Shown piece after piece: positions 38,495-48,419 of a stretch of 64,000 bases of DNA. The stretch is taken from NCBI RefSeq assembly GCF_019880405.1, contig NZ_CP082269.1:4154001-4218000 (forward strand), in the 5' to 3' direction. The translations under genes and the position numbers were made by a program. Every line of letters begins with the position of its first letter. Within the stretch, counting starts at the first letter, position 1. This DNA is from Enterobacter sp. C2 (GTDB taxonomy: Bacteria > Pseudomonadota > Gammaproteobacteria > Enterobacterales > Enterobacteriaceae). Under the pieces are notes generated by a model. It ran no database searches. It saw only the letters and a program-made list of their open reading frames with translations, and was not told where the DNA came from.

Positions 38495-39919
38495 ATGAAC
38501 CGCCTCCCTGATCCGTTGACCCTAAAACTAAGCCTGCGCGAAAAATGTGCCTATGGGATGGGCGATTTTGGCTCTAACCTCATGCTCTGTATTGGCACAC
38601 TCTATTTGCTAAAGTTTTACACCGATGAGTTAGGTATGCCTGCATTTTACGGCGGGATTATCTTCCTGGTCGCAAAGTTTTTCACAGCGTTTACCGATAT
38701 GCTGACCGGCGTAGTGCTGGACTCCCGACGTCATATCGGCGCGAGGGGAAAGTTCCGGCCATTCATTCTGTATGCCTCCGTGCCGGTGGCGCTGGTTGCC
38801 ACGGCGCAGTTTATGGCCAACGATTTTAGCCTGACGGTGAAAACAGCCCTCGCCACCGTGCTCTTTATGATGTTCGGCCTGTGCTATAGCCTGATGAACT
38901 GCTCTTACGGCGCAATGGTCCCGGCCATGACCAAAAATCCGAACGAGCGGGCGCAGCTTGCGGCATGGCGCCAGGGCGGCGCGACGGTGGGGCTGTTACT
39001 CTGCACCGTCGGCTTTATGCCCATTCAGGCGCTGTTTGTCAGCCAGCCCTCCCTCGGCTATCTGGTGGCCGCACTGGTGTTTGTCACCGGCGGCTTATTC
39101 TGCATGTGGTGGTGCTACAGCGGCGTAAAAGAGCGGTATGTCGAGATCTCGCCCGATCACCATAAGCCCGGCATCCTGAAGTCCTTCTGCGCTATCTTCC
39201 GCAACCCACCGCTGCTGGTGCTGTGCATCGCGAACCTCTGCACCCTGGCAGCGTTTAACATCAAGCTGGCGATTCAGGTCTATTACACCCAGTACGTGCT
39301 CAACGATCTGCATTTGCTGTCGTGGATGGGCTTTTTCAGCATGGGTTGCATTCTGATTGGCGTGTTTCTGGTGCCCGGTGCGGTGAAGCGTTTTGGCAAG
39401 AAGCCGGTTTATCTGGGCGGGCTGGCGCTGTGGGCGGTGGGTGATGTGCTGAACTTCTTCTGGGGAACCAGCTCGCTGCTGTTCGTGCTCTTTTCCTGCA
39501 TGGCCTTTTTCGGCACCGCCTTTGTGAATAGCCTGAACTGGGCCCTGGTACCGGATACCGTAGACTATGGCGAGTGGAAAACAGGTATCCGTGCAGAGGG
39601 GTCGGTCTATACGGGCTATACTTTCTCTCGCAAAATCTCTGCCGCGCTTGCCGGTTTCCTGCCGGGCATCATGCTGACGGAAATTGGTTATATTCCGAAT
39701 GCCGTGCAAAGCGCCGCCACGCTACTAGGCTTGCGTCAGCTGATATTCCTCTGGCCTTGCTCCCTGGCGATAATGGCTGCCGTTATCATGGGGCTTTTCT
39801 ATAAGCTCAGTGAACAACGTTTCGCCTTTATTATCGCTGAGATTGCGCAGCGCAAAAAATCCTCGTCCTCCGCCAGAGAGACCGAAGACAGAGAGAACAC
39901 TCCTGCCAGCATTGCATAA
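38495..39919 (+). CDS. yihO: GPH-family sulfoquinovose transporter YihO
   Basis: A 474-residue paralog of YihP (E. coli YihO about 467), proposed as the sulfoquinovose importer. The same blocks occur (YGMGDFGSNLMLCIGTLYLL; FTAFTDMLTGVVLDSRRH). The C-terminal tail is longer and polar, rich in Ser and Glu (RKKSSSSARETEDREN). It ends the yih operon; ompL, which follows in K-12, is missing and typA is next. Confidence 0.9.
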   Translation: MNRLPDPLTLKLSLREKCAYGMGDFGSNLMLCIGTLYLLKFYTDELGMPAFYGGIIFLVAKFFTAFTDMLTGVVLDSRRHIGARGKFRPFILYASVPVALVATAQFMANDFSLTVKTALATVLFMMFGLCYSLMNCSYGAMVPAMTKNPNERAQLAAWRQGGATVGLLLCTVGFMPIQALFVSQPSLGYLVAALVFVTGGLFCMWWCYSGVKERYVEISPDHHKPGILKSFCAIFRNPPLLVLCIANLCTLAAFNIKLAIQVYYTQYVLNDLHLLSWMGFFSMGCILIGVFLVPGAVKRFGKKPVYLGGLALWAVGDVLNFFWGTSSLLFVLFSCMAFFGTAFVNSLNWALVPDTVDYGEWKTGIRAEGSVYTGYTFSRKISAALAGFLPGIMLTEIGYIPNAVQSAATLLGLRQLIFLWPCSLAIMAAVIMGLFYKLSEQRFAFIIAEIAQRKKSSSSARETEDRENTPASIA

Positions 39920-39950
39920 AAAAAGCCGCTGATATTCAGCGGCTTTTATC
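39918..39950. terminator. Bidirectional terminator between yihO and typA
   Basis: AAAAGCCGCTGA (39921-39932) pairs with TCAGCGGCTTTT (39936-39947) over loop TAT, flanked by A-run and T-run on the two sides. It lies between convergent genes and can terminate both. Confidence 0.9.
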
Positions 39951-39967
39951 GTCATGCGAAAAACAGA

Positions 39968-41791
39968 TTACGCGTCGCGAGGACCACGCATCGCACGTTT
40001 ACGGTCGTTCTCGGTCAGGTGACGTTTACGGATACGGACAGAGGTCGGGGTGACTTCTACCAGTTCGTCGTCATCGATGAACTCCAGCGCCTGCTCCAGG
40101 GACATCTTGATCGGCGGAACCAGAACCGTTGCTTCGTCGGTACCCGACGCACGCATGTTGGTCAGTTTCTTACCGGTCAAGCAGTTCACGGTCAGGTCGT
40201 TAGAACGGCTGTGAATACCGATGATCTGGCCTTCATACACTTCAGCACCGTGACCCAGGAAGAGCTTACCGCGATCCTGCAGGCTGAACAGCGCGAACGC
40301 GACTGCTTTGCCCTGGCCGTTGGAGATCAGCACGCCGTTGTTACGCTGGCCGATTTCGCCCGGACGCACGTCGTCGTAGTGGCTGAAGGTGGAGTACAGC
40401 AGACCAGTACCAGAGGTCATGGTCATGAACTCGGTACGGAAGCCGATCAGGCCACGCGCCGGGATCAGGTAGTCCAGACGAATACGGCCTTTGCCGTCAG
40501 GGATCATGTCTTTGACATCGCCCTTACGCTCGCCCATTGCCTGCATAACCGAGCCCTGATGCTGCTCTTCGATATCCAGGGTCACGTTCTCGAACGGCTC
40601 TTGCAGACGGCCGTCGATCATGCGGTTGATAACTTTCGGACGGGAAACCGCCAGCTCAAAGCCTTCACGACGCATGTTTTCGATCAGAACTGACAGGTGC
40701 AGCTCGCCACGACCGGATACGCGGAATGCGTCCGCATCTTCAGTCTCTTCTACGCGCAGCGCCACGTTGTGCACCAGCTCTTTGTTCAGACGGTCAAGGA
40801 TCTGACGCGAGGTCACAAACTTACCTTCTTTACCGCAGAACGGTGAGGTGTTGACGTTGAAGAACATGGTCACGGTCGGCTCATCTACGGAGAGCGCCGG
40901 CAGCGCTTCGACGTTTTGCGGATCGCAAAGGGTGTCGGAGATGTTCAGCTCGCCCAGACCGGTGATCGCGATGATATCGCCCGCTTCAGCTTCGGTGGAT
41001 TCAATACGCTCCAGACCGAGGTGGGTCAGTACTTTACCCACTTTACCGTTGCGTGTTTTACCTTCGCTGTCGATCAGGGTGATCTGCTGGTTCGGCTTAA
41101 CCTTACCGCGCTTGATACGACCGATGCCGATAACGCCAACGTAGTTGTTGTAGTCCAGCTGAGAGATCTGCATCTGGAACGGACCGTCAAGGTCAACGTT
41201 CGGTGCCGGGACGTGGTCAACGATCGCCTGATACAGCGGGGTCATGTCTTCCGCCATGTCAGTGTGTTCGTTACCTGCGATACCCATCAGTGCAGATGCA
41301 TAGATGATCGGGAAGTCCAGCTGCTCGTCGGTGGCGTCGAGGTTAACGAACAGATCGAAGACCTGATCCACAACCCAGTCAGGACGCGCGCCCGGACGGT
41401 CAACCTTGTTGATAACGACAATTGGCTTCAGGCCATGCGCAAACGCTTTTTTGGTTACAAAGCGGGTCTGCGGCATTGGGCCGTCCATAGCATCGACCAC
41501 CAGCAGTACGGAGTCTACCATGGACATGACACGTTCAACTTCACCACCGAAGTCGGCGTGACCCGGGGTATCAACGATGTTGATACGGTAGTCATTCCAT
41601 TTAATAGCGGTGTTTTTCGCGAGGATGGTAATCCCACGCTCTTTCTCCAAATCGTTGGAGTCCATCACGCGTTCGGTAGTCTCAGCACGCTCGCTGAAGG
41701 TACCAGACTGCTGCAGCAGCTTGTCAACCAGGGTCGTTTTACCATGGTCAACGTGCGCAATGATGGCGATGTTACGCAAATTTTCGATCAC
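39968..41791 (-). CDS. typA: Ribosome-associated GTPase TypA/BipA
   Basis: A 607-residue translational GTPase of the EF-G type that acts in ribosome assembly and stress adaptation. G1 is [13 protein letters not shown]3 [16 protein letters not shown]4 VINKVDRP, and G5 SALMG. The C-terminal BipA-specific region includes [15 protein letters not shown] and the [13 protein letters not shown] loop. It is divergent from glnA with a 372-bp gap. Confidence 0.98.
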   Translation of the reverse strand: MIENLRNIAIIAHVDHGKTTLVDKLLQQSGTFSERAETTERVMDSNDLEKERGITILAKNTAIKWNDYRINIVDTPGHADFGGEVERVMSMVDSVLLVVDAMDGPMPQTRFVTKKAFAHGLKPIVVINKVDRPGARPDWVVDQVFDLFVNLDATDEQLDFPIIYASALMGIAGNEHTDMAEDMTPLYQAIVDHVPAPNVDLDGPFQMQISQLDYNNYVGVIGIGRIKRGKVKPNQQITLIDSEGKTRNGKVGKVLTHLGLERIESTEAEAGDIIAITGLGELNISDTLCDPQNVEALPALSVDEPTVTMFFNVNTSPFCGKEGKFVTSRQILDRLNKELVHNVALRVEETEDADAFRVSGRGELHLSVLIENMRREGFELAVSRPKVINRMIDGRLQEPFENVTLDIEEQHQGSVMQAMGERKGDVKDMIPDGKGRIRLDYLIPARGLIGFRTEFMTMTSGTGLLYSTFSHYDDVRPGEIGQRNNGVLISNGQGKAVAFALFSLQDRGKLFLGHGAEVYEGQIIGIHSRSNDLTVNCLTGKKLTNMRASGTDEATVLVPPIKMSLEQALEFIDDDELVEVTPTSVRIRKRHLTENDRKRAMRGPRDA

Positions 41792-42163
41792 AACTTTGCC
41801 TCAGGCATTAGAAATAGCGCGTTATTGTACACGTATTAATCGCAGTACAGAACAGGATCACAAAGAACCTTTACAAACAATATAGAAAGTAGGGCTTTGT
41901 GATCGGTTTCACGAAGCGGTAGAGAGCCGCCTTAATGTAAATTGCACCAATAGAGTGCACTGCGACCGCGCATATGCACTATATTGATGCAAGATAACCA
42001 TTATGGTGCAGCCCTTTTGCACTATGACGTGCATGATAGCGCCTTTTGGGGGTGTTTTAAAAGTTGGCACAGATTTCGCTTTATTTTAGGCAAGGCGATT
42101 GTGCCACTTATAAAGTGTAGAACCTCGTTACCACGACGACCAAAAATTCCGGGAGAGTTAAGT
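41792..42163. promoter_or_regulatory. typA-glnA intergenic control region
   Basis: This 372-bp gap holds the typA promoter side (41792-41930) and the glnA nitrogen-control region. NtrC enhancer sites are TGCACCAATAGAGTGCA (41943-41959) and TGCACTATATTGATGCA (41975-41991); weaker sites with TGCA half-sites lie at 42007-42021 and 42018-42033. The sigma-54 promoter glnAp2 is TTGGCACAGATTTCGCT (42064-42080), with GG at 42066-42067 and GC at 42078-42079. The arrangement follows E. coli, where NtrC-P at the two distal sites activates glnAp2 under nitrogen limitation. Confidence 0.9.
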
Positions 42164-43573
42164 ATGTCCGCTGAACACGTTTTGACGATGCTGAACGAAC
42201 ATGAAGTGAAGTTTATCGATCTGCGCTTCACTGATACCAAAGGTAAAGAGCAGCATGTCACTATCCCAGCCCATCAGGTTAACGCTGACTTCTTTGAAGA
42301 AGGCAAAATGTTTGATGGTTCTTCGATTGGTGGCTGGAAAGGCATCAACGAATCCGACATGGTGCTGATGCCGGACGCCTCTACCGCAGTTATTGATCCG
42401 TTCTTCGAAGAGACTACCCTGATCATCCGTTGCGATATTCTTGAGCCAGGCACGCTGCAGGGCTACGATCGCGACCCGCGCTCCATCGCGAAACGCGCTG
42501 AAGAGTACCTGCGCTCCACCGGCATCGCAGACACCGTTCTGTTCGGGCCAGAGCCAGAGTTCTTCCTGTTTGACGACGTTCGCTTTGGCGCCAACATTTC
42601 TGGTTCCCACGTGGCTATCGACGATATCGAAGGCGCATGGAACACCTCCACCAAATACGAAGGTGGTAACAAAGGTCACCGTCCGGCGGTGAAAGGCGGT
42701 TACTTCCCGGTTCCGCCGGTTGACTCCTCTCAGGACATCCGCTCTACCATGTGTCTGGTGATGGAAGAGATGGGCCTGGTCGTTGAAGCGCACCACCACG
42801 AAGTAGCGACCGCAGGTCAGAACGAAGTGGCGACCCGCTTCAACACCATGACCAAAAAAGCGGACGAAATTCAGATCTACAAATATGTCGTGCACAACGT
42901 CGCGCACCGCTTCGGCAAAACCGCGACCTTTATGCCAAAACCGATGTTTGGCGATAACGGCTCCGGTATGCACTGCCACATGTCTCTGTCCAAGAACGGC
43001 ACCAACCTGTTCTCTGGCGACAAATATGCTGGCCTGTCTGAAGAAGCCCTGTACTACATTGGCGGCGTAATCAAACACGCTAAAGCGATCAACGCCCTGG
43101 CGAACCCGACCACTAACTCCTACAAGCGTCTGGTCCCGGGTTACGAAGCACCGGTTATGCTGGCCTACTCTGCGCGTAACCGCTCTGCCTCTATCCGTAT
43201 TCCGGTAGTAACCTCGCCGAAAGCGCGCCGTATCGAAGTGCGCTTCCCGGACCCGGCGGCTAACCCGTACCTGTGCTTCGCTGCCCTGCTGATGGCGGGT
43301 CTTGACGGTATCAAGAACAAGATCCACCCGGGCGAAGCCATGGACAAAAACCTGTACGACCTGCCGCCGGAAGAGGCGAAAGAAGTTCCGCAGGTTGCTG
43401 GCTCCCTCGAAGAGGCCCTGCAGGCGCTTGATGCAGACCGCGAGTTCCTGACCGCAGGCGGCGTGTTCACTAACGATGCGATCGATGCCTACATCGCCCT
43501 GCGTATCGAAGAGAATGACCGCGTTCGTATGACGCCGCACCCGGTTGAGTTTGAACTCTACTACAGCGTTTAA
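42164..43573 (+). CDS. glnA: Glutamine synthetase GlnA
   Basis: Dodecameric type I glutamine synthetase that makes glutamine from glutamate, ammonia and ATP. It is 469 residues, equal to E. coli. The start [10 protein letters not shown] follows GGGAGAGTTAAGT; an upstream in-frame extension would cover the sigma-54 promoter and is rejected. The adenylylation tyrosine (Tyr397, counted without the initiator Met) is in NLYDLPPEE. Active-site segments are [10 protein letters not shown] and [10 protein letters not shown]. It heads glnA-glnL-glnG. Confidence 0.99.
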   Translation: MSAEHVLTMLNEHEVKFIDLRFTDTKGKEQHVTIPAHQVNADFFEEGKMFDGSSIGGWKGINESDMVLMPDASTAVIDPFFEETTLIIRCDILEPGTLQGYDRDPRSIAKRAEEYLRSTGIADTVLFGPEPEFFLFDDVRFGANISGSHVAIDDIEGAWNTSTKYEGGNKGHRPAVKGGYFPVPPVDSSQDIRSTMCLVMEEMGLVVEAHHHEVATAGQNEVATRFNTMTKKADEIQIYKYVVHNVAHRFGKTATFMPKPMFGDNGSGMHCHMSLSKNGTNLFSGDKYAGLSEEALYYIGGVIKHAKAINALANPTTNSYKRLVPGYEAPVMLAYSARNRSASIRIPVVTSPKARRIEVRFPDPAANPYLCFAALLMAGLDGIKNKIHPGEAMDKNLYDLPPEEAKEVPQVAGSLEEALQALDADREFLTAGGVFTNDAIDAYIALRIEENDRVRMTPHPVEFELYYSV

Positions 43574-43653
43574 TTTAGTAATGCTCTGCGTGAAAGTGCA
43601 GAGAATTTTAGTTGCCGTGGAAACTTTAGCCCATCCCTGATGGGCTTTTTTCT
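43574..43653 (+). ncRNA. glnA 3' UTR with terminator; candidate GlnZ sRNA
   Basis: After the glnA stop come about 55 bases and then a strong hairpin, AGCCCAT (43628-43634) with ATGGGCT (43640-43646) followed by a T-run. It partly terminates before glnL. In E. coli and Salmonella an sRNA called GlnZ is released from the glnA 3' UTR by RNase E; this region is the equivalent. The terminator is certain; the sRNA and its 5' end are inferred. Confidence 0.55.
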
Positions 43654-43701
43654 CCACCAACGGCCTGATAATACGCGCTTTTTAGGTATAAAAAGCTATA
43701 A

Positions 43702-43718
43702 TGCACTAAAACAGTGCA
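43702..43718. promoter_or_regulatory. NtrC-binding site at the glnL promoter
   Basis: TGCACTAAAACAGTGCA is a 17-bp NtrC palindrome lying 22 bp before the glnL start, as at the E. coli glnLp promoter, where NtrC represses the internal glnLG transcript. Confidence 0.85.
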
Positions 43719-43740
43719 CCTCATTTCAGGAGACTGCTTA

Positions 43741-44790
43741 ATGGCAACTGGCACGCTGCCCGATGCTGGGCAGATCCTCAACGCTTTGATCAACAGCATC
43801 CTGCTGGTTGATGACGAGCTGGCGATTCACTACGCGAACCCTGCCGCTCAACAGCTGCTGGCACAAAGCTCACGCAAGCTGTTTGGTACACCTCTTCCGG
43901 AGCTGCTGAGCTATTTCTCCCTGAACGTCGCCCTGATGCAGGAGAGCCTGGAGGCCGGACAAGGCTTTACCGATAACGAAGTCACTCTGGTGATCGATGC
44001 CCGCTCGCACATTCTCTCCGTCACGGCACAACGACTGCCTGAGGGGCTGATCCTGCTGGAGATGGCACCAATGGATAACCAGCGACGCCTGAGCCAGGAG
44101 CAGCTTCAGCAGGCCCAGCAGGTCGCCGCACGCGATCTGGTACGTGGCCTCGCCCATGAGATTAAAAATCCGCTGGGCGGCCTGCGCGGCGCGGCGCAGC
44201 TGCTGAGCAAAGCGCTGCCCGATCCGGCGCTAACCGAATACACCAACGTCATTATTGAGCAGGCGGACCGGCTGCGTAACCTGGTGGATCGCCTGCTGGG
44301 GCCGCAGCATCCAGGTATGCACGTGACCGAGAGCATTCACAAAGTCGCGGAGCGCGTGGTGAAGCTGGTCTCAATGGAGCTGCCGGAGAACGTTACGCTG
44401 GTGCGTGATTACGATCCCAGCCTGCCAGAGTTACCGCACGATCCCGACCAGATTGAGCAGGTTTTGCTGAATATCGTACGCAATGCTCTGCAAGCGCTGG
44501 GACCAGAAGGCGGCGAAATTACGCTGCGCACCCGTACGGCTTTCCAGCTTACGCTGCACGGCGCACGCTATCGTCTGGCGGCGCGTATTGATATCGAAGA
44601 TAACGGGCCGGGTATCCCATCGCATCTGCAGGACACGCTGTTTTACCCCATGGTAAGCGGACGCGAAGGTGGCACCGGGCTTGGGCTGTCAATTGCCCGC
44701 AGTTTGATTGATCAACACTCCGGCAAAATTGAATTTACCAGTTGGCCGGGTCATACCGAGTTTTCGGTTTACCTGCCAATTAAAAAATAA
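43741..44790 (+). CDS. glnL: Nitrogen sensor histidine kinase/phosphatase GlnL (NtrB)
   Basis: Cytoplasmic kinase and phosphatase of NtrC, controlled by PII proteins. It is 349 residues, as in E. coli, starting at [10 protein letters not shown] after TCAGGAGACTGCTTA. A PAS domain comes first, then the H-box with His139 ([13 protein letters not shown]), and the ATP-binding N and G boxes ([28 protein letters not shown]). It follows the partial glnA terminator and precedes glnG by 11 bp. Confidence 0.98.
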   Translation: MATGTLPDAGQILNALINSILLVDDELAIHYANPAAQQLLAQSSRKLFGTPLPELLSYFSLNVALMQESLEAGQGFTDNEVTLVIDARSHILSVTAQRLPEGLILLEMAPMDNQRRLSQEQLQQAQQVAARDLVRGLAHEIKNPLGGLRGAAQLLSKALPDPALTEYTNVIIEQADRLRNLVDRLLGPQHPGMHVTESIHKVAERVVKLVSMELPENVTLVRDYDPSLPELPHDPDQIEQVLLNIVRNALQALGPEGGEITLRTRTAFQLTLHGARYRLAARIDIEDNGPGIPSHLQDTLFYPMVSGREGGTGLGLSIARSLIDQHSGKIEFTSWPGHTEFSVYLPIKK

Positions 44791-44801
44791 AGGTGACGAT
44801 G

Positions 44802-46211
44802 ATGCAACGAGGGATAGCATGGATTGTTGATGACGATAGTTCCATCCGCTGGGTGCTTGAACGTGCCCTTGCCGGGGCCGGCTTGAGTTGTACAACGTTT
44901 GAGAGTGGGAATGAGGTGCTCGATGCGCTGACCACTAAAACCCCGGACGTGCTGCTGTCGGATATCCGCATGCCGGGCATGGACGGTCTGGCACTGCTGA
45001 AGCAGATCAAACAGCGGCATCCCATGCTCCCGGTCATCATTATGACCGCGCACTCCGATCTCGATGCGGCCGTCAGCGCCTACCAGCAGGGTGCCTTTGA
45101 TTACCTGCCTAAACCGTTCGATATCGACGAGGCGGTGGCGCTGGTTGAGCGAGCCATCAGCCACTATCAGGAGCAGCAGCAGCCGCGTAACGTGCAGGAT
45201 TTTGGCCCGACTGCGGACATCATCGGCGAAGCGCCCGCCATGCAGGATGTGTTTCGCATCATTGGCCGCCTCTCCCGCTCGTCGATTAGCGTACTGATCA
45301 ACGGCGAGTCCGGAACCGGTAAAGAGCTGGTTGCCCACGCGCTGCATCGCCATAGCCCGCGCGTTAAAGCGCCCTTTATCGCCCTCAACATGGCTGCTAT
45401 CCCAAAGGATCTCATTGAGTCCGAGCTGTTTGGCCATGAGAAAGGGGCGTTTACCGGCGCAAATACCGTTCGCCAGGGGCGTTTTGAGCAGGCCGACGGC
45501 GGGACGCTGTTCCTGGACGAGATTGGCGATATGCCGCTGGATGTGCAGACGCGTCTGCTGCGCGTGCTGGCAGACGGGCAGTTTTACCGCGTCGGCGGCT
45601 ATGCGCCGGTGAAGGTGGACGTGCGCATCATTGCCGCCACCCACCAGAATCTTGAGCTGCGGGTGCAGGAGGGCAAGTTCCGTGAGGATCTCTTCCACCG
45701 CCTGAACGTGATCCGCGTGCATCTCCCGCCCCTGCGTGAGCGGAGGGAAGATATCCCCCGCCTGGCGCGTCACTTCTTACAGGTGGCCGCCCGCGAGCTG
45801 GGGGTGGAAGCCAAGCAGCTGCATCCAGAGACCGAGGCGGCGCTGACCCGCGTTGCCTGGCCAGGCAACGTTCGCCAGCTGGAGAACACCTGCCGCTGGC
45901 TGACGGTGATGGCTGCGGGTCAGGAGGTGCTGATTCAGGATCTCCCCAGCGAGCTGTTTGAGACAACGGTGCCCGACAGCCCGACCCAGACGCTGCCGGA
46001 CAACTGGGCTACGCTGCTGGCGCAGTGGGCGGATCGCGCCCTGCGTTCCGGTCATCAAAACCTGCTCTCTGAGGCGCAGCCGGAGATGGAGCGTACCCTG
46101 CTGACCACGGCCCTGCGTCATACTCAGGGACATAAGCAGGAAGCGGCAAGGCTGCTCGGCTGGGGACGCAATACCCTGACGCGCAAGCTGAAAGAGTTAG
46201 GGATGGAGTAG
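44802..46211 (+). CDS. glnG: Nitrogen response regulator GlnG (NtrC)
   Basis: Sigma-54-dependent activator of nitrogen-limitation genes. It is 469 residues, as in E. coli. The phosphoacceptor is Asp54 (LLSDIRMPGMDG). The central AAA+ domain has Walker A GESGTGKE, the sigma-54 contact GAFTGA (FGHEKGAFTGANT) and Walker B TLFLDEIGDM. The C-terminal Fis-type HTH is KQEAARLLGWGRNTLTRKL. The ATG at 44802 has AAAGGTG at proper spacing; neighbouring ATG (44799) and GTG (44793) codons are in frame but too close. Confidence 0.98.
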   Translation: MQRGIAWIVDDDSSIRWVLERALAGAGLSCTTFESGNEVLDALTTKTPDVLLSDIRMPGMDGLALLKQIKQRHPMLPVIIMTAHSDLDAAVSAYQQGAFDYLPKPFDIDEAVALVERAISHYQEQQQPRNVQDFGPTADIIGEAPAMQDVFRIIGRLSRSSISVLINGESGTGKELVAHALHRHSPRVKAPFIALNMAAIPKDLIESELFGHEKGAFTGANTVRQGRFEQADGGTLFLDEIGDMPLDVQTRLLRVLADGQFYRVGGYAPVKVDVRIIAATHQNLELRVQEGKFREDLFHRLNVIRVHLPPLRERREDIPRLARHFLQVAARELGVEAKQLHPETEAALTRVAWPGNVRQLENTCRWLTVMAAGQEVLIQDLPSELFETTVPDSPTQTLPDNWATLLAQWADRALRSGHQNLLSEAQPEMERTLLTTALRHTQGHKQEAARLLGWGRNTLTRKLKELGME

Positions 46212-46218
46212 CGGGAAA

Positions 46219-46252
46219 ACGCCCGGTAGCGCGATGCTTACCGGGCCTACCG
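46219..46252. repeat. REP-type element between glnG and hemN
   Basis: GCCCGGTA (46221-46228) pairs with TACCGGGC (46239-46246), flanked by CCTAC, in the 52-bp gap between convergent glnG and hemN. It may also help terminate both genes. Confidence 0.75.
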
Positions 46253-46263
46253 ATACCTGTCTA

Positions 46264-47637
46264 TTAAATCACGCGAGAAAACTGCTGCAGTCGCGCCTTC
46301 TGGCGCAGATAGGCGTCAAAGCACATGCAGATATTGCGGATCAGCAGCCGGCCTTTCGCCGTTACTTGAATGCCATGCGCATCCACCGCCACCAGCCCAT
46401 CTTTTGCCAGCGGGGCAAGCAGATTTAAATCTTCCGCAAAGTAGTCGGCGAAATCGAGATCCCACTGTTTTTCTACTGCGCTAAAATCCAGCCTGAAGTT
46501 GCAGATCAGCGACTTGATGACGTCCCGACGGATGCAGTCATCTCTGGTCAGGGCAATGCCCCGCCACAGCGCGTTACCGGTCTCATCCACCTGCTGATAA
46601 TAGTGCTTCAGCTCTTTTTGGTTCTGCGCGTAGCAGTCGCCAATCATGCTGATAGCCGATACGCCCATGCCTAACAGGTCGCTATCGCCCTGGGTGGTGT
46701 AACCCTGAAAGTTGCGGTGCAGCACCCCTTCGCGCTGGGCCACAGCCAGCTCGTCATCCGGGCGCGCAAAGTGATCCATCCCGATAAACTGATAGCCCTC
46801 CTCGGTGAGCGAGGTAATCGTCTGCTGCAGAATATCCAGCTTCTGCTGCGCCGAAGGCAGATCGGCATCCTTAATCTTCCGCTGCGCGGCAAAGAGCGTT
46901 GGCAGGTGCGCATAGTTGAATACGCTCAGCCGATCCGGGTTGAGCTCCCCAACGCGTTTCAGGGTGAAGGCGAAGCTTTCCGGCGTCTGCTTCGGCAGGC
47001 CGTAGATCAGATCGATATTGGTCGAGGTGAAGCCGATCTCGCGCGCATGACGTAACAGCGCAAAGATAAATTCCTCATCCTGCTCGCGGTTGACCAGCCG
47101 CTGCACCTCTTTGTTGAAGTCCTGTACCCCCATGCTCAGGCGGTTAAAGCCCTCGGCGCGCAGGTGGTCGAGCACGTTCAGCTCTATTTCACGCGGATCG
47201 ACCTCGATAGAGATCTCAGCGTCGGCGTTAAAATGGAAATGGTGGCGCAGAAGCCCCATCAGGCGGCTAATTTGCGCTTTGTTGAGATAGGTTGGCGTTC
47301 CGCCGCCCCAGTGCAGCTGGCTAACATGGCGACCGGCAAATAGCGGCGCACGGTGGATAATCTCCTGCTCAAGCGCATCAAGATACTGGTCTGCCTTATG
47401 CTGCTGGCGGGTGACGATCTTATTGCAGCCGCAGAAGTAGCACAGGCGATGGCAAAATGGGATATGCACGTAGAGCGACAGCGCACGCTCAGGATAGCGG
47501 GTCACGGCCTGCTGGAAATCTGCTTCGCCAAAGGTATCGGCGAACTCAAGGGCGGTCGGGTATGAGGTATAGCGCGGCCCAGAATAGTTATATTTCTGGA
47601 TCAGGGCCAGATCCCAGTCGATTAACTGCGAAGACAT
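46264..47637 (-). CDS. hemN: Oxygen-independent coproporphyrinogen III oxidase HemN
   Basis: Radical SAM enzyme of anaerobic haem synthesis, converting coproporphyrinogen III to protoporphyrinogen IX. It is 457 residues, as in E. coli, from MSSQLIDWDL. The cluster motif is CHRLCYFCGC, giving CX3CX2C, and the SAM-binding WGGGTPTYL follows. The AAGGAG Shine-Dalgarno lies inside the end of an upstream small ORF, so translation may be coupled. Confidence 0.98.
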   Translation of the reverse strand: MSSQLIDWDLALIQKYNYSGPRYTSYPTALEFADTFGEADFQQAVTRYPERALSLYVHIPFCHRLCYFCGCNKIVTRQQHKADQYLDALEQEIIHRAPLFAGRHVSQLHWGGGTPTYLNKAQISRLMGLLRHHFHFNADAEISIEVDPREIELNVLDHLRAEGFNRLSMGVQDFNKEVQRLVNREQDEEFIFALLRHAREIGFTSTNIDLIYGLPKQTPESFAFTLKRVGELNPDRLSVFNYAHLPTLFAAQRKIKDADLPSAQQKLDILQQTITSLTEEGYQFIGMDHFARPDDELAVAQREGVLHRNFQGYTTQGDSDLLGMGVSAISMIGDCYAQNQKELKHYYQQVDETGNALWRGIALTRDDCIRRDVIKSLICNFRLDFSAVEKQWDLDFADYFAEDLNLLAPLAKDGLVAVDAHGIQVTAKGRLLIRNICMCFDAYLRQKARLQQFSRVI

Positions 47638-47639
47638 GC

Positions 47640-47813
47640 TCACTCCTTCGGGTAGCGTCGCTGACGACGACGACGGCCTGGCCTGCCCCCATGACGAAGT
47701 GCAAGCCGGTTGCGCAGCCACTTTTGTCGCTGCGACAACCGGCGTAGTTTAACGAATAACCACGCCAGATAACACATAACCGGAAGGGTTATAAGCAGGA
47801 CGAGCAAGCCCAT
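47640..47813 (-). CDS. Candidate small membrane protein between yihI and hemN
   Basis: A 57-codon ORF read on the minus strand. It begins MGLLVLLITLPVMCYLAWLF, a single strongly hydrophobic segment, and ends in a very basic tail (HGGRPGRRRRQRRYPKE). Its stop codon is 2 bp before the hemN ATG, and its last codons contain the hemN ribosome-binding site. No good Shine-Dalgarno precedes the ATG; an in-frame CTG seven codons upstream, just after the yihI stop, is another possible start. The layout looks like a real coupled small gene, but I know of no named protein and cannot prove expression. Confidence 0.45.
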   Translation of the reverse strand: MGLLVLLITLPVMCYLAWLFVKLRRLSQRQKWLRNRLALRHGGRPGRRRRQRRYPKE

Positions 47814-47837
47814 GCTGTAAAGCGAGTAGTCCAGGGA

Positions 47838-48353
47838 TTAGTTGCCACCTTTGAGCAGGCGCATCATATCCTCTTTTTCCTCTTCCTCTTCTTCGTCTTC
47901 ATCGTCGTCATAGGAGAGACCGAGCTGCTGCATCAGCGCGTCAATGCGGTCCAGTTTAGCGTCAACCCATGCCTGATCTTCTGCGCTCAGGGTGTCGCCA
48001 TTCTCCAGACGTTCCAGCAGCGCATCCAGGCGCTCATCAGTTTCCAGCAAATCCAGTTCAGCCTGCGGTGAAAGCATAGGTTTCTCGCTCTTGGGTTTGT
48101 GCTGACGGGTGACCGGAGTAGCGGTTACGCCCAACGGTACGGGAGTTTTACTGCCGATACGGGGATCTTTCTGCTGCTTCTGACCGCGCGAGCCGGATGC
48201 GCCATCGCTGCCGGTTGCACGGCTGCCTGCCGCATTGCCGCGATGCTTTTTATCACGCTTACGGTCGCGTGCTTCTTGATTGATTTCATCGCGCGTTTTG
48301 CGGTGCGCTTTTGCGGGGCCTTTGCCACGCGGAGACGATGCGGGTTTATTCAT
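47838..48353 (-). CDS. yihI: Der GTPase-activating protein YihI
   Basis: A 171-residue regulator that stimulates the GTPase Der (EngA) and so affects 50S ribosome assembly; E. coli YihI is 169. The N-terminal ~60 residues are strongly basic ([20 protein letters not shown]), the middle has [12 protein letters not shown], and the C-terminal part is helical and acidic ([19 protein letters not shown]). Start may be 48353 or one codon earlier, as two Met codons adjoin. Confidence 0.93.
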   Translation of the reverse strand: MNKPASSPRGKGPAKAHRKTRDEINQEARDRKRDKKHRGNAAGSRATGSDGASGSRGQKQQKDPRIGSKTPVPLGVTATPVTRQHKPKSEKPMLSPQAELDLLETDERLDALLERLENGDTLSAEDQAWVDAKLDRIDALMQQLGLSYDDDEDEEEEEEKEDMMRLLKGGN

Positions 48354-48419
48354 CATAGTTGGTCTTTGAGCCGTTTTATTCAGTATAGAATTGCGGCGGA
48401 ATCTAGCAGAAAGCAAGCA

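Noticed and set aside
41984-42163. Upstream start for glnA
   Set aside because: It would place the sigma-54 promoter and NtrC sites inside the coding region; [10 protein letters not shown] matches the 469-residue family.
42158-43660. Long open frame (500 codons) antisense to glnA
   Set aside because: It is a reverse-strand shadow of a highly expressed, codon-biased gene. It has no family motif and glnA is certain.
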